From contig JAJUGM010000033.1 in assembly GCA_029268165.1 (NCBI GenBank), forward strand, positions 1 through 14,471: 14,471 nt of DNA. The letters are read 5' to 3'. The notes beneath the pieces are model-generated. The model was not told the origin of the DNA and made no database searches. It worked only from the letters and a program-made list of their open reading frames with translations. This document shows positions 1-8,214 of the stretch, piece after piece (the first letter of the stretch is position 1; every line of letters begins with the position of its first letter). A program made the position numbers and the translations under genes. The DNA comes from Bacteroidota bacterium. GTDB taxonomy: Bacteria; Bacteroidota; Bacteroidia; Bacteroidales; UBA10428.

Positions 1-88
1 CACCTGGTTATTATTAACCGCCAACCTTGCTATCTGTTGTATTGCGCATGCCCGGCGAGCCGTAGTTTTTAGGGAAAACTGCCTGAGC

Positions 89-156
89 CTTGACTTTTTT
101 TGCATCCTTTTTTGTGTCAAGACAAAAAAGGATGTGGGGTTTGGGGCAAAGCCCCA
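89..156. repeat. Structured inverted-repeat element with two hairpins
   Basis: Two hairpins stand side by side. The first has perfect 13-bp arms at 103-115 (CATCCTTTTTTGT) and 122-134, closing a 6-base loop GTCAAG at 116-121. The second is TGGGGC (142-147), loop AAA, GCCCCA (151-156). The loop of the first hairpin is the exact reverse complement of CTTGAC at 89-94, so an alternative pairing or an H-type pseudoknot is possible. Neither strand has a clean U-tract right after the stem, so it is not a textbook intrinsic terminator. From memory, similar hairpin plus GGGGC-GCCCC elements recur in intergenic regions of Bacteroidota genomes; I cannot verify that here. It could be a dispersed repeat, an RNA element, or the transcript end of a gene to the left. 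Confidence 0.6.
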
Positions 157-390
157 TCAACATTCACTCCTACTTGTTAAAATTCCTCCAACAATAATTT
201 TTATTCGAACGGATTAATTTGTATTCATCGTACTTGAGTTAAAATAGTTCTTTTATATAGGGTAAGAAGCATTATAACGGTCTTTATTTCTAATATTAAC
301 ATGCTATAACAACATTTATCATTTTTTAATGCAGCATTCGGGACTTATTTTACGTCATATTTTCTACAGTAATTGATTCTTGGCATTTTT
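157..390. other. AT-rich intergenic region upstream of the DUF5916 gene
   Basis: No gene is supported here. This is an AT-rich leader in front of the outer-membrane protein gene. The best promoter-like box on the plus strand is TTAATTTG at 214-221, one mismatch from TAnnTTTG, but no TTTG box lies at the proper distance upstream and the resulting leader would be about 165 nt. The true promoter is unresolved. Confidence 0.4.
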
Positions 391-3021
391 ATGAAAAAGC
401 TTTTCTCAATTTTATTTCTGTTCTTTGCTATTTTTATTTTAATACAAGGGCAGAACAAAATCTACACTGCCAGTCGATGGTCAGGCGACAAAATCATCGT
501 TGATGGTGAAATAATCGAACATTCATGGGATGCAGCCGAATGGGGTGATGGTTTTGTTCAGCTAACCCCTTATGAAAACCGGCCACCTTCCCAGCCAACA
601 AAATTTAAAATACTTTATGACAACAATTTTATATATGTAGCAATAAGGGCTTTTGACTCTTCGCCCGACAGCATTATAAGGCGCATGTCGAGGCGTGATG
701 ATGAGGAAGGTGACTTAGTGGGAATCGCCTTTGATACTTATCATGATAAACGCACTGCTTTTGTATTTGCAGTTAATGCCGCCGGAGTTAAAATTGATGC
801 TGCTGTTACTGAAGATGGCAATAACTGGGATTATGACTGGGATCCGATATGGTATGTAAAAACCATTATCGACAGCGGCGGCTGGACATCAGAAATGAAA
901 ATTCCTATAGCTCAGCTGCGTTTTGGCAAACAAAATGAACATATATGGGGATTGCAGGTTGGCAGGCATCTTTTCAGGAAAGGCGAGGATTCCGGCTGGA
1001 AACTCATATCGAACAATGCTCCGGGGTGGGTTAGTTTTTTTGGCGAATTGAAAGGTATAAACGGGATATCACCACACAAACAAGCAGATATCATACCTTA
1101 TGCAATAGCAGAGGTTGAAAGGTATAAAAAAAGTGAAGAAAATCCATTTGAAACGGGTAAAGGAAACAGGTTTTCAGGAGGTCTTGACGGAAAGATTGGT
1201 ATAACAAATGATTTAACACTTGATTTTACTGTTAATCCCGACTTCGGGCAGGTAGAGGCCGATCCGTCGGTTGTGAACCTTACAGCTTTTGAAACTTATT
1301 ACGAAGAAAAAAGGTTGTTTTTTATAGAAGGCCGTAACATTATGAATTTCAATATGACGCAGGGCGGCCCGCTGAGTACTGATAATCTTCTTTATTCAAG
1401 ACGCATAGGAAGGTCACCTCAGTTATACCCTGATGTTGATGATAACGAATATGTAAAAATGCCACTGAATACAACAATTATTGCTGCAGGTCGGTTAACA
1501 GGAAAAACGCGTAAAGGATGGTCAGTGGGTTTGCTTGAGGCGGTTACTCAGCGCGAAGAGGCTGTTATTGATAGTGCAGGAAAACGCTACAGCGAACCTG
1601 TTGAGCCTTTTACCAATTATATAGCAGGAAGAATCCAGAAAGATTTTAATAAAGGAAATACGCGGATTGGCGGCATGTTTGCAGCTACAAACCGCCGCCT
1701 TGACGACCCGGTATTGCTTAAACTTCATAAATCAGCCTATTCAGGAGGAATTGATTTCAACCATCAATGGAAAAACAAAACCTATTATTTCAACTTAAAG
1801 ACACTTTTTAGTTACGTTTCTGGCACAAAAGATGCTATTCTTGAAACACAGACTTCAGCACCCCGGTATTTTCAGCGTCCTGATGCCCCTCATCTTCATG
1901 TTGATTCATCACTGACAAGCCTAATCGGTCATGGAGGCACCGTAACAGGCGGAAGAGCAGGAAACAGTAAGTGGCCATTTCTGATATGGGTTACATGGCG
2001 TTCGCCTTCGCTCGAACTAAACGATATGGGGTATCTTTATACGCCTGACATCATTCAGGAGGTGTTCTGGATAGGATACCATAATTACGAACCATTCAGT
2101 ATTTTCAGAAACTTTTTTGTAAATTTTAACCAATGGTTTGGTTCAACATTTGGCTGGGAAAAAATATACCTGGGCGGAAACTGGAATATCAATACCCGTT
2201 TCAAAAACTATTGGTTTGCATCATTAGGTATGGAATACAATACTACCAGCTTATCGACTACCGAATTGCGTGGAGGGCCTTCTTTACTGTCGGAACCATC
2301 ATTTAATGCATTCTTAAATATTTCAACCAACAGCAGGAAAAAACTGATTTTTTCACTCGGAGGGAATAATTATTTCGGACTAAACCATGAATTCAGTATC
2401 ATAAATTGTTATGCCGACATTGACTGGCGTATAAGTAAAGCATTAGAGATTTCGCTTTCGCCTGCTGCTATGTTTAATAATCAGATGCTCGCTTTTGTCA
2501 ATAATGTTGAAGACTCACTTTCTGTCATGCATTATATCAGAGGTAAAATGAAGCAGATTGAAACCAGTGTTACTATAAGAATTACTTATAATATATCTCC
2601 CGATTTTACCATCCAGTATTACGGAATGCCTTTTGTTTCAGCCGGTGATTATAATCATTTCAGCAGAATATCAAACCCTTTATCTCACAGGCTTTCCGAT
2701 AGGTATTACGAATTTAGTAATACACAAATCAGCCAACATTTTCAGGATGATAAAATAAAATATGCTGTGGATGCCAATCTTGACGGCAGTGCTGAAATAT
2801 GGTTTGACAACCCTGATTTCAATCGTTTTGAATATCGTTCAAATCTGGTTGCCCGCTGGGAATATTTACCCGGATCAACTGCTTATCTTGTTTGGTCGTT
2901 TTCTCAGTTTCGTTATAAAGACACCGGCCTTTACTCATTTTCAGATGATATGGGTGAAATCTTCAAGGTTCATCCCCACATGATTTTTCTGTTTAAAATA
3001 TCATACCGTATTGGCAGGTAG
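391..3021 (+). CDS. CBM9-like/DUF5916 outer-membrane protein
   Basis: Predicted cell-surface or outer-membrane protein of 876 residues. I chose the ATG at 391 over a TTG 18 bases upstream because it starts a clean signal peptide (MKKLFSILFLFFAIFILIQG). After it, roughly residues 20-215 resemble the family 9 carbohydrate-binding (CBM9-like) domain: a VDGEIIEHSWDAAEW opening, LYDNNFIYVAIRAFDSSPDS, DTYHDKRTAFVFAVNAAGV, and a GWTSEMKIPIAQLRF strand. The rest matches the DUF5916 pattern, with DFTVNPDFGQVEADPSVVNL and an EKRLFFIEGR motif. It continues as many alternating aromatic strands and ends in FLFKISYRIGR, as expected of a beta-barrel. Such proteins are common in Bacteroidota; their substrate is generally unknown, and sugar or peptide binding is only inferred. 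It stands alone on this strand and converges on the sugar operon with 43 bases between stops and no clear terminator. Confidence 0.85.
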   Translation: MKKLFSILFLFFAIFILIQGQNKIYTASRWSGDKIIVDGEIIEHSWDAAEWGDGFVQLTPYENRPPSQPTKFKILYDNNFIYVAIRAFDSSPDSIIRRMSRRDDEEGDLVGIAFDTYHDKRTAFVFAVNAAGVKIDAAVTEDGNNWDYDWDPIWYVKTIIDSGGWTSEMKIPIAQLRFGKQNEHIWGLQVGRHLFRKGEDSGWKLISNNAPGWVSFFGELKGINGISPHKQADIIPYAIAEVERYKKSEENPFETGKGNRFSGGLDGKIGITNDLTLDFTVNPDFGQVEADPSVVNLTAFETYYEEKRLFFIEGRNIMNFNMTQGGPLSTDNLLYSRRIGRSPQLYPDVDDNEYVKMPLNTTIIAAGRLTGKTRKGWSVGLLEAVTQREEAVIDSAGKRYSEPVEPFTNYIAGRIQKDFNKGNTRIGGMFAATNRRLDDPVLLKLHKSAYSGGIDFNHQWKNKTYYFNLKTLFSYVSGTKDAILETQTSAPRYFQRPDAPHLHVDSSLTSLIGHGGTVTGGRAGNSKWPFLIWVTWRSPSLELNDMGYLYTPDIIQEVFWIGYHNYEPFSIFRNFFVNFNQWFGSTFGWEKIYLGGNWNINTRFKNYWFASLGMEYNTTSLSTTELRGGPSLLSEPSFNAFLNISTNSRKKLIFSLGGNNYFGLNHEFSIINCYADIDWRISKALEISLSPAAMFNNQMLAFVNNVEDSLSVMHYIRGKMKQIETSVTIRITYNISPDFTIQYYGMPFVSAGDYNHFSRISNPLSHRLSDRYYEFSNTQISQHFQDDKIKYAVDANLDGSAEIWFDNPDFNRFEYRSNLVARWEYLPGSTAYLVWSFSQFRYKDTGLYSFSDDMGEIFKVHPHMIFLFKISYRIGR

Positions 3022-3064
3022 CTGATTAATCTGAATAAATGCCCTCATAGGTAATTTGCTAAAA

Positions 3065-4120
<1,056 letters not shown>

Positions 4121-4129
4121 TTTTTTGAA

Positions 4130-5158
4130 TCACTTTTTATTACGAATTGCCTTCTCCCAGTTCCATGCTGTAAGCAACGTCTGTTCGAGCGAAGTTTCCG
4201 CTTTCCAGCCTAATTCACGATTAGCAAGCGAGGTATCTGCATAAACTGCTGCTATATCGCCTGGCCTTCGGGGATAAATTTTGTATTTTACCTTCTCACC
4301 GGTAGCTTTTTCAAAAGTTCTGATAATTTCAAAAACTGAATAGCCCCTTCCGGTGCCCAGATTAAAAACTTCATAAGGATTTTTATTTTTTTCTTCAAGA
4401 AGACGTTTTACTGCAATAACATGAGCCTTAGCCAGGTCAACAACATAAATATAATCTCTTATTCCGGTTCCGTCAGGCGTGTCATAATCATTTCCGAAAA
4501 CCCTCAGTTCAGGTCTTATGCCAATTACGGTCTGTGTGAGGTAAGGAACCAGGTTAAGCGGCACACCCAAAGGCAATTCGCCGATCTTAGCTGAAGGATG
4601 TGCTCCGATGGGATTAAAATAACGTAATGAAATCGCCTTTATTTTAGGATTGGCTGCTATGACATCCTGAATAATTTCTTCGGAAATCTGCTTTGTGTTT
4701 CCGTAAGGCGAACTGGCTTTTTTAACAGGTGAATCTTCGGTTACAGGCAGCTTATCAGGTTGTCCGTAAACAGTACAGGAAGACGAAAACACCATGTTTG
4801 GAATATCAAATTCACCCATTACACGTAACAGGTTTATTAATGACTCAAAATTATTGTGATAATAATCAAGTGGTATTTCAACTGATTCGCCGACTGCTTT
4901 AAGTGCTGCAAAATGAATTATCGCTTTTATGCTTTTGTATTTTTTACAAAATTGCCTTAGCCGGTCAAGGTCACACAGGTCAAAATTTTCAAAATATGGT
5001 TTTACGCCTGTGATTGATTCGATTCCGTCTAACACTTCGGGTTTCGAATTACAAAGATTATCAATAATAACAGTATCAAAACCGTTTTCAATGAGTTCAA
5101 CTGCAGTGTGCGAACCAATATAGCCTGTGCCTCCGGTAACCAATATTAAGGATTTCAT
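4130..5158 (-). CDS. galE: UDP-glucose 4-epimerase
   Basis: Interconverts UDP-glucose and UDP-galactose (some members also the N-acetylated forms) through a 4-keto intermediate with bound NAD+; cytoplasmic. At 342 residues it is the standard GalE size. The sequence shows the GGTGYIGSHT nucleotide-binding motif (residues 9-18), HFAALKAVGESVEIPLDYY, the catalytic serine stretch SSSCTVYG (125-132) and the catalytic pair Y152/K156 in YGNTK. It also has the GalE-type LRYFNPIGAHPSAKIGE and GTGIRDYIYVVDLA blocks. It lies in a minus-strand operon 15 bases after the acetyltransferase gene and 9 bases before rfbB. In this company its likely role is to supply a galactose-type precursor for surface polysaccharide rather than galactose catabolism. 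Whether it accepts UDP-GlcNAc cannot be judged here. Confidence 0.95.
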   Translation of the reverse strand: MKSLILVTGGTGYIGSHTAVELIENGFDTVIIDNLCNSKPEVLDGIESITGVKPYFENFDLCDLDRLRQFCKKYKSIKAIIHFAALKAVGESVEIPLDYYHNNFESLINLLRVMGEFDIPNMVFSSSCTVYGQPDKLPVTEDSPVKKASSPYGNTKQISEEIIQDVIAANPKIKAISLRYFNPIGAHPSAKIGELPLGVPLNLVPYLTQTVIGIRPELRVFGNDYDTPDGTGIRDYIYVVDLAKAHVIAVKRLLEEKNKNPYEVFNLGTGRGYSVFEIIRTFEKATGEKVKYKIYPRRPGDIAAVYADTSLANRELGWKAETSLEQTLLTAWNWEKAIRNKK

Positions 5159-5173
5159 TTTTATTGAATTATA

Positions 5174-5752
5174 TTATTTTAGTTTTCTGACCTGATTATT
5201 AATCAATTGGTATTTTTCTTTACTTTCGGGACATTCAGCAATGCCTGTTTCATCAAAATAAAGCCGGTGGCCGTATTCGCTCATCCATCCAATATGTCTT
5301 GCAGGATTTCCGACGACAAGTGAGTAAGGAGCCACATCATGTGTAACAACAGCGCCGGCGCCAATAAAAGCATAACGGCCAATGCGGACGCCACATACAA
5401 TAGTCGCATTAGCCCCTACAGTAGCACCTTTTTCAACATAAGTACTCATGTATTGATCTTTTCTGATAATCGCGCTCCGTGGATTGATAATATTGGTAAA
5501 TACCATTGAAGGCCCCAGAAATACGTCATCCTCACAAATAACACCTGTGTAAATTGAAACATTGTTCTGCACCTTAACATTATTACCCAGTATTACTTCG
5601 GGCATTACAACCACATTTTGTCCCAGGTTGCAATTGTTTCCAATGGTGCACCCCGGCATTATATGGGTGAAATGCCATATTCTTGTTCCTCTTCCTATTT
5701 TGCAACCATCGTCTATTACGGCTGTTTCGTGGGCATAATATTCGTTTTCCAT
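5174..5752 (-). CDS. wbpD: UDP-2-acetamido-3-amino-2,3-dideoxy-glucuronate N-acetyltransferase (WbpD/WlbB type)
   Basis: A 192-residue left-handed beta-helix acetyltransferase. The first two thirds are hexapeptide-repeat turns (for example IGRGTRIWHFTHIMPGCTIG and IGNNCNLGQNVVV). The stretches VQNNVSIYTGV, FLGPSMVFTNIINPRS, GATVGANATIVCGVRIGRYA and PARHIGWMSEYG closely follow what I recall of Pseudomonas WbpD and Bordetella WlbB. Those enzymes transfer acetyl from acetyl-CoA to the 3-amino group of UDP-GlcNAc(3NH2)A in the pathway to UDP-2,3-diacetamido uronic acid sugars of O-antigen. The gene immediately upstream encodes the matching 3-aminotransferase (6 bases between them), which supports the assignment. 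The C-terminal part has ECPESKEKYQL, similar to the C-terminal region of WbpD. A related amino-sugar acetyltransferase with another substrate remains possible. Confidence 0.87.
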   Translation of the reverse strand: MENEYYAHETAVIDDGCKIGRGTRIWHFTHIMPGCTIGNNCNLGQNVVVMPEVILGNNVKVQNNVSIYTGVICEDDVFLGPSMVFTNIINPRSAIIRKDQYMSTYVEKGATVGANATIVCGVRIGRYAFIGAGAVVTHDVAPYSLVVGNPARHIGWMSEYGHRLYFDETGIAECPESKEKYQLINNQVRKLK

Positions 5753-5758
5753 AATTGT

Positions 5759-6892
5759 TTAAGGCATTTTAGTAAAGTTAATAACCTCTGAGACAATATA
5801 TTCCAGTTGTTCATCATCAAGTTCCGTATGCATTGGTAAAGATAGAACCGAATTACACAGATTTTCCGTTACCGGAAAGTCATTATCATGTAAGCCTAAA
5901 TACTGAAAGGCCTTTTGCCGGTGCAATGGAACCGGGTAATAAATCATACTGGGTATTTGTTTTGAATCCAGATATGCTTTAAGTTCATCACGTTTTTTGG
6001 TTTTAAGTCTGATGGTGTATTGATGAAAAACGTGTGTGCTGAAAGAATTTCTGTGAGGAATAATAATTTCTTCTGACTCCATGAACCTATTGTCATAAAA
6101 AGCCGCTGCTTTTTGCCTGGCTTTTATAAAATCATCAAGATATTTCAGTTTAACTCGTAAAATAGCTGCCTGTATGCTGTCAAGACGTGAATTCACACCA
6201 ATCATATCATGATAATACCGCACCTTCATGCCGTGATTTACAATAACTGAAAGTTTCTCTGCCAATGCGTCGTCATTTGTAAATAAAGCGCCTCCATCGC
6301 CATAACAGCCCAGGTTCTTTGAGGGAAAGAAAGATGTACATCCAATTTTCCCTATAGTTCCTGCTTTTTTTGTCTGACCATTGCTGAAAATGAAATCTGC
6401 TCCGATAGCCTGAGCATTATCTTCAATGATATGCAGATTATATCTTGCCGCAATGTCGGTTATTTCTTCCATGTTTGAACATTGTCCGAAAAGATGGACT
6501 GGCAATATCGCTTTTGTATTTTTATTAATAACTTTTCTAATGTTTTCAGTATTGATATTAAAGTCATCCGGATTTACATCAACGAGCACCGGTTTGAGCC
6601 CCAGCAGAGCAATAACTTCTGCAGTAGCAATAAAAGTAAAATCGGGCGTAATCACTTCATCGCCTGGTTCAAGGCCAAGTGACATCAGTGCAACCTGCAG
6701 TGCATCGGTTCCGTTGGCACAAGCTACTACATGTTTCACGCCGAGATACTGTGCCAGTTCTTTTTCAAATGCTTTCACCTCGGGGCCTTTAACAAAGGCT
6801 GCAGATTCAATAATACCTTGTATAGCTCCGTTGATCTCTTCCTTTATCTTAAGGTATTGCCCGTGCAGATCAACCATCTGTATTTGCCTCAT
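5759..6892 (-). CDS. wbpE: DegT/DnrJ/EryC1/StrS-family aminotransferase (WbpE type)
   Basis: PLP-dependent sugar aminotransferase of about 377 residues, probably making the 3-amino group of UDP-GlcNAc(3NH2)A with glutamate as donor. I start it at the ATG at 6892 (MRQIQMVDLHGQY), where homology to the family begins. The open frame extends 48 codons further to 7036, but that stretch does not look like the family and occupies the divergent promoter region. Visible motifs are the phosphate-binding CANGTDALQ, PDFTFIATAE, the PLP-contacting aspartate in IIEDNAQAIGA (D158) and the Schiff-base lysine in SFFPSKNLGCYGDGGA (K192). HVFHQYTIRL and MIYYPVPLHRQKAF follow. It leads a four-gene minus-strand operon with wbpD, galE and rfbB. 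The oxidizing enzymes that make its substrate (WbpA and WbpB types) are not in the window. Confidence 0.9.
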   Translation of the reverse strand: MRQIQMVDLHGQYLKIKEEINGAIQGIIESAAFVKGPEVKAFEKELAQYLGVKHVVACANGTDALQVALMSLGLEPGDEVITPDFTFIATAEVIALLGLKPVLVDVNPDDFNINTENIRKVINKNTKAILPVHLFGQCSNMEEITDIAARYNLHIIEDNAQAIGADFIFSNGQTKKAGTIGKIGCTSFFPSKNLGCYGDGGALFTNDDALAEKLSVIVNHGMKVRYYHDMIGVNSRLDSIQAAILRVKLKYLDDFIKARQKAAAFYDNRFMESEEIIIPHRNSFSTHVFHQYTIRLKTKKRDELKAYLDSKQIPSMIYYPVPLHRQKAFQYLGLHDNDFPVTENLCNSVLSLPMHTELDDEQLEYIVSEVINFTKMP

Positions 6893-6940
6893 TCTTTGTG
6901 CAAAATTTGGTGTTAAACCGGTTATTATATTAATACACTG

Positions 6941-6948
6941 CGAAGATA
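6941..6948 (-). promoter_or_regulatory. Candidate -7 box for the sugar operon
   Basis: Read on the minus strand this is TATCTTCG, one mismatch from TAnnTTTG, about 50 bases before the chosen wbpE start. No clean TTTG box is visible 17-23 bases upstream, so this is a weak call. Confidence 0.3.
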
Positions 6949-7051
6949 ATGAAACGAAAAGGAGAATGAAAATATCATAAGGTCTAAAATAAGCAAACCG
7001 TTGAAAAAACACTGCAGGGTGTTTATAAATACGCATTCATTAAGATTTTAT

Positions 7052-7059
7052 TACCTTTG
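7052..7059 (+). promoter_or_regulatory. -7 promoter box (TACCTTTG) of the HU/SPOR gene
   Basis: TACCTTTG matches TAnnTTTG exactly. It would start transcription near 7065, about 30 bases before the TTG start at 7096. This placement rules out the in-frame TTG at 7057, which lies inside the box. The -33 box is poor. Confidence 0.5.
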
Positions 7060-7095
7060 TTACATTGTATATTTAACCCAAGAATTTGTATAAAA

Positions 7096-8169
7096 TTGGA
7101 TCTGGCACCCTACATAAAAGAACTGATACTATTGCACGAAGAAGTGATTCTTCAGGGCTTCGGATGTTTTGCCACCAGATATAAACCTGCAAGAATCAGA
7201 AAAAACACAAATGTCATTGATCCTCCATCCCGTGAACTATTCCTGGATATCAACAAGGACAAAGGGGATAACATGCTTATATCGCATATAGCAAATAAAC
7301 AAAAAATTACAGAAGCAAAGGCTGGCGAAATGATAAGCCAGTATGTTGCATACCTCCACAAAACCATTCTGGAAAAAGGCTATGTAAAACTTGAGGGAAT
7401 AGGCAAAATATCAAAATCGGTTTCAGGAGGTATGGTATTTGAACCTCTGGCAGAAGAAAATTATCTGTTAGATGCATTTGGGCTGACTTCTGTTGAGATC
7501 CCCCTCACAAAAAAGTATAATGAATCGCCTCAGGGAATGGCGCAATCACCGGTCAGAAAGCCTGAGCAGACGGTTTCGCCAAAACCAAAACCAGTGCCAA
7601 GACGCAGATTTCTCCCTGTGGCAGCAATTATTATAATGTTATTATTGATTAGCGGAGGTATTTTATACTTTTCCGGATTTTATGACAGGTACATAAAAAC
7701 ATTGATTTCAAAATCAGCATTTTCGAAAGAAAAAGAAAAACAACCAGAGAGGATTATCTTTGGCAAACAAGTCCCCTCTGAGGAAGACTCTTTATTGAAA
7801 TCCGTTGATAAACAATTAAGCGAGAAATCATCTAAAGAAAAAGCACTTTATTATAAGGAACCTTCACTGGAAAAACCTTTGCAACAAGCAAATAATAACA
7901 ATAACGTTGAGCAACATGCTGCCATACAGCCCGCGTATAGTGAAGAAGGCAATTTTCATATTATTTCGGGTAGTTTTCTTATACCGGGGAATGCTGACAA
8001 ACAGAAAGCAATGCTTGAAAAAAAAGGATATTCTCCAAAAATAGTCAGTAAAAAGAATGAGTTTTTTTATGTTAGCCTTATCTCATGCCCTTCAAGGGAG
8101 CAAGCTCTTGCTGAAATGCGTAAACTCAGGAAGGAACTTGATTTACCTTTATGGATTTTAGAAAAATAA
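7096..8169 (+). CDS. HU-like/SPOR-domain membrane protein
   Basis: A 357-residue protein of the Bacteroidota type that joins an N-terminal HU-like (CCDC81-like) domain to a C-terminal SPOR domain. I start it at TTG 7096 (M-DLAPYIKELILLHEEV), because homologues begin this way and the promoter box covers the upstream alternative. The HU-like region has VILQGFGCFATRY, an SRELFLDINKDKGDNML block and GYVKLEGIGKI. A basic stretch PRRRFLP precedes one membrane helix (about residues 172-194). A charged, low-complexity linker with an asparagine run follows. The SPOR domain covers about residues 285-357 (FHIISGSFL to the C terminus) and would bind denuded glycan strands of peptidoglycan, suggesting a division-site or wall-associated role. 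The topology implied is HU-like part inside, SPOR part in the periplasm. It converges on metG. Confidence 0.85.
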   Translation: MDLAPYIKELILLHEEVILQGFGCFATRYKPARIRKNTNVIDPPSRELFLDINKDKGDNMLISHIANKQKITEAKAGEMISQYVAYLHKTILEKGYVKLEGIGKISKSVSGGMVFEPLAEENYLLDAFGLTSVEIPLTKKYNESPQGMAQSPVRKPEQTVSPKPKPVPRRRFLPVAAIIIMLLLISGGILYFSGFYDRYIKTLISKSAFSKEKEKQPERIIFGKQVPSEEDSLLKSVDKQLSEKSSKEKALYYKEPSLEKPLQQANNNNNVEQHAAIQPAYSEEGNFHIISGSFLIPGNADKQKAMLEKKGYSPKIVSKKNEFFYVSLISCPSREQALAEMRKLRKELDLPLWILEK

Positions 8170-8194
8170 CGGCTAATCACCTCACTGGTAAGAG

Positions 8195-8210
8195 GCCTGA
8201 ATTTTCGGGC
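8195..8210. terminator. Possible bidirectional terminator hairpin
   Basis: GCCTGAA (8195-8201) can pair with TTCGGGC (8204-8210), with one G-T wobble, in the 45-base gap between two convergent genes. On the plus strand it is followed by a moderately T-rich stretch. The stem is short and the loop tight, so the call is tentative. Confidence 0.35.
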
Positions 8211-8214
8211 ATCG

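Larger units (their letters stand above)
6893..7095. other. Divergent intergenic region between wbpE operon and HU/SPOR gene
   Basis: About 200 bases separate the corrected starts of the two divergent genes. It contains a perfect Bacteroidota -7 box toward the right and a weaker one toward the left, listed separately. No other gene or RNA is supported. Confidence 0.55.

Noticed and set aside
103..134. Classic rho-independent terminator at the left hairpin
   Set aside because: The stem is strong, but neither strand has a T-run directly after it, so I listed it as a structured repeat instead.
2..217. Open frame of 71 codons running in from the left edge and ending at TAA 215-217
   Set aside because: It reads straight through both hairpins of the repeat element, is cysteine-rich and low in complexity, and resembles no family I know. 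A frame this long can occur by chance; I treat it as non-coding, though a gene C terminus cannot be fully excluded.
3022..3064. Terminator between the DUF5916 gene and rfbB
   Set aside because: I see no convincing stem-loop in these 43 bases.
6426..6980. 184-codon plus-strand frame opposite the aminotransferase gene
   Set aside because: It lies antisense to a clear PLP aminotransferase, and the translation has no family features; it is a shadow frame.
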